DNA of 64,000 nt from an uncultured Lachnospiraceae bacterium (GTDB taxonomy: Bacteria > Bacillota > Clostridia > Lachnospirales > Lachnospiraceae): assembly GCA_910587635.1 (NCBI GenBank), contig CAJUNB010000002.1, positions 1 to 64,000 of the forward strand, read 5' to 3'. The position numbers and the translations under genes are program-made. Shown in pieces: positions 6,953 to 16,011 of the stretch (its first letter is position 1; every line of letters starts with the position of its first letter). The notes under the pieces are model-generated. The model had not been told where the DNA came from, searched no databases, and saw only the letters and a program-made list of their open reading frames with translations.

Positions 6953-8341
6953 TTAAAATTCATTTCCAGGGAATCTGGGGATACCGTCCAGACCGGGTTT
7001 TAATTCTTCATCGGAAGGGATATAATCCTTCATTTCTCCGTTGTTATATTTTTCATAGGCAACCATATCGAAATAACCTGTGCCGGTGAGGCCGAATACA
7101 ATCGTCTTTTCCTCTCCGGTCTCTTTACATTTGAGCGCTTCGTCGATGGCGATACGTATCGCATGACTGCTCTCCGGTGCAGGCAGGATACCTTCTACCC
7201 GAGCGAACTGGACAGCAGCATCGAATACGGCTGTCTGTTCCACACTCACGGCTTCCATGATGCCATCGTGATAGAGCTGGGAAAGGATCGGGCTCATACC
7301 GTGATAGCGCAGACCGCCTGAATGGCTGGCAGAGGGGATAAAACCGCTGCCCAGAGTGTACATTTTAGCCAGAGGGCAGACCTTGCCGGTGTCACAGAAA
7401 TCGTATGCGAAGACGCCCCGGGTAAAGCTGGGACAGGAAGCGGGCTCTACGGCGATGATACGATAATTTCTCTCGCCTCGGATCATTTCTCCTGCAAAAG
7501 GAGAGATGAGACCGCCCAGATTGGAGCCGCCTCCGGCGCATCCGATGATAATATCAGGGACGATATGATATTTGTCAAGGGCTGTCTTTGTTTCCAGACC
7601 GATGACTGTCTGATGAAGCAGAACCTGATTCAAAACGCTGCCCAATACATAACGATATCCTTCCCGGGTGGATTCGGCCTCTACAGCTTCAGAGATAGCA
7701 CATCCGAGGCTGCCGGTGGTGCCGGGATGCTCGACGAGGATTTTGCGTCCGACTTCCGTAGTATCGCTGGGAGACGGTGTGACTGTGGCGCCGTATGTCC
7801 GCATGACTTCCCGGCGGAACGGTTTCTGCTCATAGGAAACTTTTACCATGTATACGAGACAGTCCAGATCGAAATAGGAACATGCCATAGAGAGTGCGGT
7901 GCCCCACTGTCCCGCACCGGTTTCGGTGGTGACACCTTTCAGTCCCTGTTTCTTGGCATAATAAGCCTGGGCAATGGCGGAATTGAGCTTGTGGCTGCCG
8001 CTTGTATTGTTTCCTTCGAATTTATAATAGATTTTAGCCGGAGTCTGTAACTTTTCTTCCAGACAGTAAGCCCGGACGAGAGGAGATGGCCGGTACATTT
8101 TATAGAAATTCTGAATTTCTTCCGGGATGGGAATGTAGGCGTTGGTATTGTCTAATTCCTGGGCAATCAGCTCGTCGCAGAAGACACCTTTCAGCTCCTG
8201 GGCAGTCATAGGCTGCAATGTACCGGGATTCAGAAGAGGAGCCGGTTTTTCTTTCATATCCGCACGGAGGTTGTACCAGGCGGTAGGCATTTCGTTTTCT
8301 TCCAGATAGATTTTATAGGGAATCTTTTTCTCTTCGTTCAT
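6953..8341 (-). CDS. trpB: TrpB-like pyridoxal-phosphate enzyme (TrpB2 type)
   Basis: A 462-residue protein of the TrpB2 branch of tryptophan synthase beta subunits, which are longer than the usual 400 residues. The PLP-binding lysine lies in NNTSGSHKLNSA (about residue 118), and the phosphate-binding loop is CAGGGSNLGG. TrpB2 proteins condense indole with serine and often work without TrpA; here there is no trpA or other trp gene nearby, so an indole-salvage or other beta-replacement role is possible. The start at 8341 follows a GGAGG site eight bases upstream; an in-frame ATG at 8404 lacks one. It is transcribed alone and ends in its own terminator, next to the LacI-regulated importer locus. 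Confidence 0.85.
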   Translation of the reverse strand: MNEEKKIPYKIYLEENEMPTAWYNLRADMKEKPAPLLNPGTLQPMTAQELKGVFCDELIAQELDNTNAYIPIPEEIQNFYKMYRPSPLVRAYCLEEKLQTPAKIYYKFEGNNTSGSHKLNSAIAQAYYAKKQGLKGVTTETGAGQWGTALSMACSYFDLDCLVYMVKVSYEQKPFRREVMRTYGATVTPSPSDTTEVGRKILVEHPGTTGSLGCAISEAVEAESTREGYRYVLGSVLNQVLLHQTVIGLETKTALDKYHIVPDIIIGCAGGGSNLGGLISPFAGEMIRGERNYRIIAVEPASCPSFTRGVFAYDFCDTGKVCPLAKMYTLGSGFIPSASHSGGLRYHGMSPILSQLYHDGIMEAVSVEQTAVFDAAVQFARVEGILPAPESSHAIRIAIDEALKCKETGEEKTIVFGLTGTGYFDMVAYEKYNNGEMKDYIPSDEELKPGLDGIPRFPGNEF

Positions 8342-8439
8342 TTTTATTTCCTCCAGATTTATAATCACTGAAGGTATGGTAGCATAAAATGGATAAGGCT
8401 GCAATCGGGTTTGTGTATTTGCGGGCTGTAATTGTCCAT

Positions 8440-9399
8440 TTACGGAATATAGGTGTTCAAAATTTTGGAAGCAGACATCTCATGGTTCATCAGACGCAAA
8501 AGGGACTGAAAAGCGATGGAAGCGATTTCCTTTTCCGGCTGGTGTACACAGATCACATCGTTAAAAAAATCGGAACCGTTGAAATCTTCAAATCCTCCTA
8601 AAACAATAGTCTCTTTTTGATACGCACGCAGCGCTTTAAAGATACCGTAAATATAATAATTGGTACTGAGAGCGATAGAATCGAAGGAAACATCCTGGAG
8701 CTGTATCAGTTCTGTCAATTTTTCATAGGCGGTTTTTGCATTGTATACATGATAGAGAATCTGATTTTCTGTCCATGGGATATTGGCTTCTTCCATTGCC
8801 CTCTGAAACCCTCTGATTCGAAGGCGCACTGTATAATCGGCAGGGGAAGTGGCAATGAAAAGTGGTTTTTTGGCTCCTGCCTGTATAAAACGCCGTCCCA
8901 GTTCCTGTGCTGCCCGTTCATTGTCGATGGTGACAGAGCAGTAGTTTTTATTTTCTACAGTACGGTCAAAGCAGACGATCTGAAACGGATAGTTGTCCTG
9001 GAGAGACTGGGTGGCCGATACGGCAGAGATCAATATGCCATCCACCATACGGCTGGACAGCATTCGGAGCACTTCGTTTTCTTTTTTAGCGTTTTCTTCG
9101 GTGATACAGATAATCAGAGAATAGTTTGCCGCATAAGCGAGACATTCGATCTCTTTGATAATATGGGTGTAAAAAGAGTTGGAAATATCGGGAATGACGA
9201 GGGCAATAGTACGTGTGCTTCCGGTCTTTAAGGACTTCGCAATGTTGTTTGTCACATATCCCATCTCTTTTGCGGTACTTAACACCAGGTCGATGGTTTC
9301 CTGTTTATAGGATTTTTTGCCGGTCTTGTGATTCAGGATATCTGATACCGTACACCGGGAAAGATTCAGTTCTTTTGCAATATCTTTCATGGAAACCAT
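8440..9399 (-). CDS. LacI family transcriptional regulator
   Basis: A 319-residue LacI/GalR-type repressor. Residues 3-50 form the HTH and hinge region (MKDIAKELNLSRCTVSDILN), and residues about 62-315 the periplasmic-binding-like ligand domain starting TRTIALVIPDISNSFYTHII. The start at 9399 is preceded by AGGAG. It is divergent from the importer operon that begins at 9749, and three related palindromes lie in the 350-base spacer, so it most likely represses that operon and possibly itself. The inducer is expected to be the importer's substrate or a product of the two hydrolase-like proteins in the operon. Confidence 0.9.
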   Translation of the reverse strand: MVSMKDIAKELNLSRCTVSDILNHKTGKKSYKQETIDLVLSTAKEMGYVTNNIAKSLKTGSTRTIALVIPDISNSFYTHIIKEIECLAYAANYSLIICITEENAKKENEVLRMLSSRMVDGILISAVSATQSLQDNYPFQIVCFDRTVENKNYCSVTIDNERAAQELGRRFIQAGAKKPLFIATSPADYTVRLRIRGFQRAMEEANIPWTENQILYHVYNAKTAYEKLTELIQLQDVSFDSIALSTNYYIYGIFKALRAYQKETIVLGGFEDFNGSDFFNDVICVHQPEKEIASIAFQSLLRLMNHEMSASKILNTYIP

Positions 9400-9493
9400 G
9401 CTCTTTTCTCCTGTTCTTCTATATCGATACCCTCAGTGGACAAATGATATGGTTTAGAGCGGATTCTCTTGTTCTTTGAGGGAAAAATGCAAT

Positions 9494-9505
9494 ATACACG
9501 AGTAA
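9494..9505. promoter_or_regulatory. Candidate LacI operator, lacI-proximal
   Basis: ATACACGAGTAA matches in 11 of 12 positions the site at 9668-9679. It lies 95 bases upstream of the lacI start and could serve autoregulation or looping with the two sites near the importer promoter. Confidence 0.5.
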
Positions 9506-9628
9506 GTATATCGTAGTCATCTGGAAAAATCCAGTCTTTTTTGTCGCAATAATAATGGCTTTTTTCCCAAAAATAGTGTCTGACTTTTATTATATTTTCA
9601 CAAATTATAGAAAAGAGAGGAAATATTA

Positions 9629-9657
9629 TTGACAAAATTACTCCAGTAAATTATTAT
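9629..9657 (+). promoter_or_regulatory. Promoter of the importer operon
   Basis: A consensus -35 TTGACA (9629-9634) and a -10 TATTAT (9652-9657) are separated by 17 bases. The spacer contains the operator-like TTACTCCAGTAA (9638-9649), and a second copy lies just after the predicted start point, so the promoter is well placed for repression. Confidence 0.75.
9638..9649. promoter_or_regulatory. Candidate LacI operator inside the promoter
   Basis: TTACTCCAGTAA, within the -35/-10 spacer of the importer promoter; same outer TTAC...GTAA half sites as 9494-9505 and 9668-9679. Confidence 0.6.
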
Positions 9658-9667
9658 ATTCAATAAG

Positions 9668-9679
9668 TTACACGAGTAA
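9668..9679. promoter_or_regulatory. Candidate LacI operator downstream of the promoter
   Basis: TTACACGAGTAA, about 11 bases after the -10 element and before the operon's first start codon. Occupancy here would block initiation or elongation. Confidence 0.6.
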
Positions 9680-9748
9680 ATAAAGATGAAGACAAGAGTA
9701 ACTGTAAACGAAGTAAAACAGAAAATAGAAAAAACGGGAGGTGATAAG

Positions 9749-11245
9749 GTGGAAGTTTTGTTGAAGGCAAATCATATTTTCAAATCTTTTATGAGTAATA
9801 CGGTATTGAATGATATTTCCATAGAGCTTCACAGTGGAGAATGTCTGGCATTGATAGGAGAGAACGGGGCCGGAAAAAGTACCCTTATGAAAATACTGAC
9901 GGGTATTTATAAAATGGACAGAGGAGAGATCGAAATCAGGGGAAAGCAGGTACAGATACAGGGCCCTATCGATGCTCAGAGGGCAGGAATTGCCATTATC
10001 CATCAGGAATTGAATCTGATTCCCAATCTTTCTGTGGCGCAGAATATTTTCCTTGGGAAAGAAAGCGTGAAGAGGGGGCATGTGGATGACAGGGCTATGG
10101 CAGAAAAGACGGCGGAGCTGCTTGATAGAATGGGAATAGCGCTGGAACCAAAGTGTCTTATTGGTACATTGTCGGTGGCGGAGCAGCAGATCGTGGAGAT
10201 CGTCAAAGTGTTGTCGCAAAATGCAGATATTATCATTATGGACGAGCCGACGGCTGCGCTCAGTGTTGAAGAGACAGGCAGACTGTTTGAAATCATGGAG
10301 GAATTACGAAGAGCGGGAAAGGGAATCATCTATATTTCTCACAGGCTGGAGGAAATATACAGGGTTGCCCAGAGAATCTGTGTACTCCGGGACGGAAAAG
10401 TAGTTGCAGAGTGCCTGCCGGAGGATACGCCCACTTCCACAGTAGTGGAGTACATGGTAGGACAGACAATTCAAAACTATTATCCGAAACAGTTTCATAA
10501 AAAGGGAGAAACAAAATTTCAGGTATCGGGCTTAAGTGATGGCAGGCATTTTTTTGATATCAGTTTTTCGGTTCGGGAAGGGGAAGTGTACGGAATCGCA
10601 GGTCTGGTGGGAGCGGGTCAGGCGCCGCTGGCCAGATGTCTCTATGGACTGAAGAAGGTACAGAAAGGAACCTTTCAGATAGACGGACAGGAGGTACGGA
10701 TAACAGAGCCAGGCACTTCTATTCGTCAGGGCATCGGATTGGTGACGGAGAATCGAAAGGAGGAGGGACTGATCCTGCCGATGAAAATCAAAGAAAATAT
10801 CGGACTCTCCCCATGGGCTCCAGTCTGTAAAATGTGGGGTATCATATCCAGAAAGAAAGAAGAAAAGATAGCAAGAGACGGCATAGATACATATCGAATC
10901 AAAGCGGAATCTGTTTTTCAGGAAGTGATGCTGTTGTCAGGCGGCAATCAGCAGAAAGTAGTGCTGGCCAAAGTATTGAGCACATCGCCTGAAGTAGTCA
11001 TCCTGTGTGAGCCCACAAGGGGCGTGGATGTCAACGGCAAGGTAGATATTTATCATATCATCAATCAGCTTCTGGAACGGAAAAAGGCGGTAATCCTGAT
11101 TTCTTCCGAGATTCCTGAGATCATCGGTATGAGTGACAGAATCGGTATCATGTACAAAGGAAGAATGATAAAAGAAATGACAAATGAAAACGTAAAGCAG
11201 GAAGATATTATGTTTTATGCAGCGGGAGGGTATGCACATGGATAG
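9749..11245 (+). CDS. Ribose-type ABC importer, dual ATP-binding subunit
   Basis: A 498-residue protein with two ABC domains, the architecture of RbsA/MglA-type subunits. Domain 1 has Walker A GENGAGKST, signature LSVAEQQ and Walker B IIIMDEPTAAL; domain 2 starts near EVYGIAGLVGAGQAP with a non-canonical Walker A, and has signature LSGGNQQK and VILCEPTRGVD, as is usual in this family. It energises uptake together with the permease and lipoprotein genes that follow. The GTG at 9749 was chosen because GGGAGGTGAT precedes it; an in-frame ATG at 9686 has no binding site. The substrate is probably not a plain sugar, judging from the two hydrolase-fold genes in the operon. Confidence 0.9.
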   Translation: MEVLLKANHIFKSFMSNTVLNDISIELHSGECLALIGENGAGKSTLMKILTGIYKMDRGEIEIRGKQVQIQGPIDAQRAGIAIIHQELNLIPNLSVAQNIFLGKESVKRGHVDDRAMAEKTAELLDRMGIALEPKCLIGTLSVAEQQIVEIVKVLSQNADIIIMDEPTAALSVEETGRLFEIMEELRRAGKGIIYISHRLEEIYRVAQRICVLRDGKVVAECLPEDTPTSTVVEYMVGQTIQNYYPKQFHKKGETKFQVSGLSDGRHFFDISFSVREGEVYGIAGLVGAGQAPLARCLYGLKKVQKGTFQIDGQEVRITEPGTSIRQGIGLVTENRKEEGLILPMKIKENIGLSPWAPVCKMWGIISRKKEEKIARDGIDTYRIKAESVFQEVMLLSGGNQQKVVLAKVLSTSPEVVILCEPTRGVDVNGKVDIYHIINQLLERKKAVILISSEIPEIIGMSDRIGIMYKGRMIKEMTNENVKQEDIMFYAAGGYAHG

Positions 11246-12191
11246 GAGAAGATTTTGGCTGATCGCAAGAAAATATGCCACGTTTGTAATACTCTGTATC
11301 ATCTTTTTGGTGATGTTTTTTCTCACGGACCGTTTTTTTACATTTCATAATCTGTCCAATGTGGGCAGACAGATATCCATGAATGCGATTCTGAGCGTAG
11401 GGATGACTATGGTCATTATTTCGGGAGGTATCGATCTGTCCGTAGGCGCTATTGTTGCCATGAGCAGTGTGGTGTGCGCCGGTGTGCTGACAAATACAGG
11501 CCAGATCGTACCTGCGGTAGCAGCGGCTCTTGCAGTGGGCCTGGGAATCGGTTTTCTCAATGGTATCCTGATTTCTAGGACAGGTATCGCTCCTTTTATC
11601 ATTACGCTGTCTTCCAGCTCTATCTGTTCCGGTGCGGTTTTGGTATTGACAATGGCCAGTCCGATTCCCCTTTCTCACGACGGATTTAAGCTGCTGGGGC
11701 AGGGAAGTTTCTGGATATTTCCCTATCCCTTTCTGCTGATGATCGTTATTTTTACAGTATTTGCCTATCTGATGAATCAGACAAAGTTTGGCCGGTACGT
11801 TTACGCGATTGGCGGAAATGAAAAGGCGTCTGTTGTGGCCGGTATCCGGGTAGTGAGGACGAAAACGCTAGTGTACAGCCTTTGTGGTTTTCTGGCGTCA
11901 CTTACGGGCGTTGTCTATACAGCGAGACTCTCTTCCGGGGTACCTTCTATCGGAGAGGGTTATGAGATGCAGGCGATCACGGCAGCAGTCATCGGCGGTG
12001 CCAGTCTGTCCGGCGGCCGGGGCGGTATCTGGGGCACACTGATCGGGGCGGTGATTATCGGGGTTCTGAACAATGCTCTGAATCTGCTGCAGGTCAACTC
12101 TTATTATCAGAATATTGTGACCGGCGCCGTTGTCCTGGTCGCAGTGCTCTTTGACCGATTTATCCAGACGAGAGTGGGAAGTGAAGGATAG
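11238..12191 (+). CDS. Ribose-type ABC importer permease
   Basis: A 317-residue membrane permease of the RbsC/BPD_transp_2 family with eight to ten hydrophobic segments. It contains the family stretches SVGMTMVIISGGIDLSVGAI and AAVIGGASLSGGRGGIWGTL. The ATG at 11238 overlaps the end of the ATPase gene by eight bases and is preceded by GGAGGG, indicating translational coupling. It would form a homodimeric channel served by the dual ATPase. Confidence 0.9.
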   Translation: MDRRRFWLIARKYATFVILCIIFLVMFFLTDRFFTFHNLSNVGRQISMNAILSVGMTMVIISGGIDLSVGAIVAMSSVVCAGVLTNTGQIVPAVAAALAVGLGIGFLNGILISRTGIAPFIITLSSSSICSGAVLVLTMASPIPLSHDGFKLLGQGSFWIFPYPFLLMIVIFTVFAYLMNQTKFGRYVYAIGGNEKASVVAGIRVVRTKTLVYSLCGFLASLTGVVYTARLSSGVPSIGEGYEMQAITAAVIGGASLSGGRGGIWGTLIGAVIIGVLNNALNLLQVNSYYQNIVTGAVVLVAVLFDRFIQTRVGSEG

Positions 12192-12252
12192 TAAAAGAAT
12201 ACATGGCAAGAAACGGTGCCTTGTAAATAAATCCAAAAGAGGAGGAATTTCA

Positions 12253-13350
12253 ATGAAGAAGAAATGTTTGGGTACAATTTTATGTATGATTATGACAGTG
12301 GTCATGCTTACAGGATGTGGAGGAAATGAGAGCGGAGGCGCACAGAAGTCTGCCGGTAACGAATCTGTGGAAGGGGCGGAAAAGACGCCTGCGCAGGAAG
12401 AATCCGGTGATGAGGCCGGTCAGTTGCAGAAAAGTACATCAGAAGCGGAGACAGCGGAAAACTATACGATCGGTTACACATGTCCTACACTGAATAATCC
12501 CTTTTTTGTAGGCATGATGGAAGGGGCTCAGAAAGCGGCGGATGAGAGAGGGGTGACGTTGACGATGCTGGGAGGTGACAATGATGTCACAAAGCAGGTA
12601 CAGCAGGTAGAAGACTTCATCTCACAGGGAATGGATGCCATTGTGATTCAGGCAGTGGATACTACCGGAATCGTGACGGCTGTGACGCAGGCAAACGAGG
12701 CGGGCATTCCTGTGCTGACAACTGCGGAAACACCCACCGGCGGTGATATTTTATGCGCCATCAGTTTTGACAGTTATGAATCCGGCTTTAACGGCGGTAC
12801 TTATATTGCGCAGACATTGGGAGAGGCGGGAAAAATCATCGAGCTGCAGGGCGTGATGGGACAGGAAACGAGCCGTGAAAAATCCAGGGGATTTGCGGAA
12901 GCTATCGCTGAATATTCCGAAATGGAAATACTCGCATCCCAACCGGCGGACTATGACCGGGCGAAGGCCATGTCCGTTATGGAAAATATGCTGCAGACAT
13001 TTGATGATATCGATGCGGTCTATGCGGCCAATGATGAAATGGCGCTGGGAGCGGCACAGGCCATCGAAGCTGCAGGGAAGACGGGGGAGATCTTTGTCAT
13101 GGGAAATGACGGTACAGATGAAGCATTGGAAGCAGTGAGCCAGGGAACTCTGGGCGCCACAAATGGTACACCCGGCTATATTCAGGGATATATTGCAGTG
13201 GACATAGCTGTGCGCCATCTGAGCGGAGAGACGGTACCGGAAGTGATCAACGAGAAAAACACTGTCATTGATAAAACCAATCTGGAACAGGCAGATCAGA
13301 TTTTAAAAGCAGTTTCGGAAAAAGACTGGTATTGGTTGGAGCAGTTTTAG
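12253..13350 (+). CDS. Ribose-type ABC importer substrate-binding lipoprotein
   Basis: A 365-residue lipoprotein with a signal peptide ending in the lipobox LTGC (Cys22), an acidic Ser/Gly/Glu-rich linker of about 50 residues, and a Peripla_BP_4 (RbsB-like) domain starting YTIGYTCPTLNNPFFVGMME. Further family motifs are DAIVIQAVD and AVYAANDEMALGA. The start at 12253 follows AGGAGG; earlier in-frame codons run into the permease gene. It captures the substrate outside the membrane and delivers it to the permease. Ligand unknown. Confidence 0.9.
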   Translation: MKKKCLGTILCMIMTVVMLTGCGGNESGGAQKSAGNESVEGAEKTPAQEESGDEAGQLQKSTSEAETAENYTIGYTCPTLNNPFFVGMMEGAQKAADERGVTLTMLGGDNDVTKQVQQVEDFISQGMDAIVIQAVDTTGIVTAVTQANEAGIPVLTTAETPTGGDILCAISFDSYESGFNGGTYIAQTLGEAGKIIELQGVMGQETSREKSRGFAEAIAEYSEMEILASQPADYDRAKAMSVMENMLQTFDDIDAVYAANDEMALGAAQAIEAAGKTGEIFVMGNDGTDEALEAVSQGTLGATNGTPGYIQGYIAVDIAVRHLSGETVPEVINEKNTVIDKTNLEQADQILKAVSEKDWYWLEQF

Positions 13351-13372
13351 AAACTGTCAGAGGGAGAAAAGC

Positions 13373-14662
13373 ATGAAAGATTTATTTGCCTATATCGATA
13401 GCCGGAGAGAGGAAGCGGTCGCATTTTTACAAACGTTGATTTCCTTTGACAGTACCTTTCAGGAACAGGGGATACGGGGAAATGAGGGAGCTGCGCAGCA
13501 ATGGTTGTATGAGCAGCTCTCCGGCTGGGGATTTGAAGTGACGCTGCAGGAGGTGGATAATGAAAAGATCAAGAGTCTGCCGGATTACAATCCAAATCAT
13601 CAATATGAAGGAAGACCGAATCTCATCGCCATTCACAGAGGAAGCGGGGACGGGAAGTCGATCTTACTAAATGGGCACATTGATACGGTTCCTCTGGATG
13701 ATCTGGAGAAATGGACGTATCCTCCCCTTGGCGGAAAGCGCCGGGACGGAAAAATATATGGCCGGGGCGCCTGTGATATGAAAGCGGGACTGGCGGCCAT
13801 GATACTTGCAGTAAAATATATGAATGATCTGGGGATGTCCCATAGAGGAGACATCATATTGGAGTCCGTTGTAGATGAAGAAGGGGGAGGGAATGGGACA
13901 CTGGCCTGCGTGGCCGAAGGATACCGGGCGGATGCTGCCATTGTGACTGAGCCTACCAATCTGGAAATATATTGCGCCAGCAGGGGTGTGTATCTTTTGG
14001 AGCTGGAGGTCACAGGAAAACCTTCTCATGCCTGTTTCAAATGGCAGGGGGTCAACGCTGTGGAGAAAGGAATGGAGATTGCCTCCGGGCTGAGAGAGCT
14101 GGAGCGGAAATGGCTGGCGAAGAGGCACAATCCGTATCTGCCCTCTCCTACGATTACACTGGGAGAAATACAGGGCGGTATATCTGCTGCTACAGTTCCG
14201 GGGACATGTATTATGCGTTTCGACATCAAATATCTTCCTTATGAGGTGGATGAACAGGGACAGAAAAAAGAAGTCTGTGGAGAAGAGGTCAAAAAGGAAG
14301 TAGAAGATTATATTGATATGATATGCGCAGGAGATCTCTGGCTGCGGGAACATCCGGTTAAGAAAAAATGGTATTTGAGCGTTATGCCCCATTCCATTGA
14401 TACGGAACATCCGATTCTGGCTGCAGTGGAGGGAGCGGGAAAGCGGGTACGGGGAGAGATACCGTATATATCCGGCCTGCCCAGTGGTGCGGATGCGAGA
14501 CATCTGCAGAATACCGGAGGCATCCCGACGATATTATTTGGTCCGGGAGATATGCAAAATGCTCACAGTATCGATGAGTGGGTGTCAGAGGAAGACTATA
14601 TGAGTGCGGTGAAGATTCTTGCTGATACGATCTGGCACTGGACAAATGAAAAAAAGGACTGA
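13373..14662 (+). CDS. M20 family metallohydrolase (ArgE/DapE/carboxypeptidase G2-like)
   Basis: A 429-residue dizinc hydrolase. Metal and catalytic residues are visible in the usual order: H102 and D104 (NGHIDTVP), bridging D135 (GRGACDMKAG), E169/E170 (DEEGGG), E193 (TEPT) and a late His near 398 (AHSIDEW); the lid domain lies between about residues 205 and 320. Such enzymes split N-acyl amino acids, dipeptides or related amides in the cytosol. The gene starts 22 bases after the importer lipoprotein gene behind GGGAG, so it most likely acts on the imported compound. The exact substrate is not readable from sequence. Confidence 0.9.
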   Translation: MKDLFAYIDSRREEAVAFLQTLISFDSTFQEQGIRGNEGAAQQWLYEQLSGWGFEVTLQEVDNEKIKSLPDYNPNHQYEGRPNLIAIHRGSGDGKSILLNGHIDTVPLDDLEKWTYPPLGGKRRDGKIYGRGACDMKAGLAAMILAVKYMNDLGMSHRGDIILESVVDEEGGGNGTLACVAEGYRADAAIVTEPTNLEIYCASRGVYLLELEVTGKPSHACFKWQGVNAVEKGMEIASGLRELERKWLAKRHNPYLPSPTITLGEIQGGISAATVPGTCIMRFDIKYLPYEVDEQGQKKEVCGEEVKKEVEDYIDMICAGDLWLREHPVKKKWYLSVMPHSIDTEHPILAAVEGAGKRVRGEIPYISGLPSGADARHLQNTGGIPTILFGPGDMQNAHSIDEWVSEEDYMSAVKILADTIWHWTNEKKD

Positions 14663-14697
14663 AGGTAAAAGAGTATAGAAAAAGGAGAAAACAAAAG

Positions 14698-15888
14698 ATG
14701 AGGATAAAAATACCTGATGAAGAGTTCAAAGACCGGGTTATCAGGACGCAGGAACAAATGAAAAAAGAAGAACTGGATTTTCTGCTCTGCTACGGAAACG
14801 AGGCGGAACCGCAATTTGTCAGATATTATGCGGATTATTGGCCGTCCTTTGAATCTGCCGGGGTCTTAATACCGGCAGAGGGAGAAGCTGTGTTGCTGAT
14901 CGGCCCCGAAAGCGGTACTTACGCCGAAAGTAATTCCAGAATTTCTACGATTTACCGGCTCCTGGAATTTCGGGAGTCATCAGAACCGGAATATCCGGGG
15001 GCGGTACTGGAATCTTTTTCTTCTGTATTCCAGAAAATGAGGAAAATGAATGGGAGTAAAAGATGGTGTCGATTTGGCATCGCCGGCTACGCACTGATTA
15101 CGAAGGTAATCTACGACAGTCTGGAGGAGGCACTGCAGGAAGAAGGAGATGTGGAGATCGTAAAAGCCGATCTGCTTGTATCCAGACTCAGAGCCATCAA
15201 AACGGAATATGAATTACAGTGTATGCAGGAAGCGTACCGAATCAGCCAGGAGGCTTTCAAAAAGGTATTGAACGGGCTGCATGCGGGTATGACGGAAAAT
15301 CAGATCAAGGGAATCGCTCTGGCCGAGATCTATGCTCAGGGGGGAGAAGGAGAAGCCTATCCGTTCTGGATTCTTACAGGAGAAGGAACGAATCAGGCCA
15401 TCAGCCGATGCCGCAATAAAGTGGTACAGGAAGGAGACTTGATACAGATACAGATCGGTGCCAGGTATGCGGGATATGCTTCCACAGTAGGAAGACCGGT
15501 GGTAGTGGGCAAAGCGAACAAAGGACAGCGAAAAATGATAGAGGCTGTCATAGAGTTGCAGGAGACTATTTTGCAGACGGTCAGACCAGGTATCAATGCG
15601 GGGGAGATCGCCAGGATACAGAGAGAGGTTCTGAAAAAATATGATTTGGAAGACTGCATTTTGTATGGTCCGTGTCATGGGACCGGTCTGATGGAAGGGG
15701 AGTATCCATGGATAGAAGCGGGTTCAGATTTCACTTTGAAAGAGAATATGACATTTGCCACATGCCTGTATCTGGGGGATGATAAAGCGGCTATGGGCCT
15801 TCGGATGGAAGACGGATTCCGTATCACGGCAAATGGAACAGAGGCTTTTTCCGATTATCGAAGAGAGGTCATCGAAATACCGGTATGA
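14698..15888 (+). CDS. M24-fold protein (aminopeptidase P/creatinase-like) with lost metal ligands
   Basis: A 396-residue protein with a creatinase-type N-terminal domain (about 1-165) and a pita-bread M24 domain (about 175-390). Compared with Xaa-Pro peptidases, the first metal Asp is Gln (IQIQIG), the second is Thr (GYASTVGR) and the fourth, a Glu, appears to be Cys (MTFATC); the His in PCHGTGL and the Glu in RMEDGF remain. Loss of metal ligands is also seen in creatinase, a metal-independent amidinohydrolase of this fold, so this may be a hydrolase of a C-N bond other than a peptide bond, or a non-catalytic protein. Last gene of the importer operon; AAGGAG precedes the ATG. Confidence 0.8.
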   Translation: MRIKIPDEEFKDRVIRTQEQMKKEELDFLLCYGNEAEPQFVRYYADYWPSFESAGVLIPAEGEAVLLIGPESGTYAESNSRISTIYRLLEFRESSEPEYPGAVLESFSSVFQKMRKMNGSKRWCRFGIAGYALITKVIYDSLEEALQEEGDVEIVKADLLVSRLRAIKTEYELQCMQEAYRISQEAFKKVLNGLHAGMTENQIKGIALAEIYAQGGEGEAYPFWILTGEGTNQAISRCRNKVVQEGDLIQIQIGARYAGYASTVGRPVVVGKANKGQRKMIEAVIELQETILQTVRPGINAGEIARIQREVLKKYDLEDCILYGPCHGTGLMEGEYPWIEAGSDFTLKENMTFATCLYLGDDKAAMGLRMEDGFRITANGTEAFSDYRREVIEIPV

Positions 15889-15918
15889 CAATCTAAAAGC
15901 GATCATACCGGGCGTATT

Positions 15919-15952
15919 GAAAAAGGACAGGGGATTTTCTCCTGCCCTTTTT
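15919..15952 (+). terminator. Terminator of the importer operon
   Basis: AAAAAGG-A-CAGG and CCTG-C-CCTTTTT form a stem with one mismatch around a short loop, ending in a T-run. It lies about 30 bases after the M24 stop codon and before the convergent gene. Confidence 0.8.
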
Positions 15953-16011
15953 GACAGTAGAGAGATAGGTGTTGAAGTCTTCGGGGTGTTTTTGTTTTTG
16001 CCTGTGTTGAA

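Noticed and set aside
9521..9546. CTGGA-AAAA-TCCAG followed by a T-run in the lacI-importer spacer
   Set aside because: The stem has only five pairs and no transcript is expected to end there; noted only as a possible minor structure.
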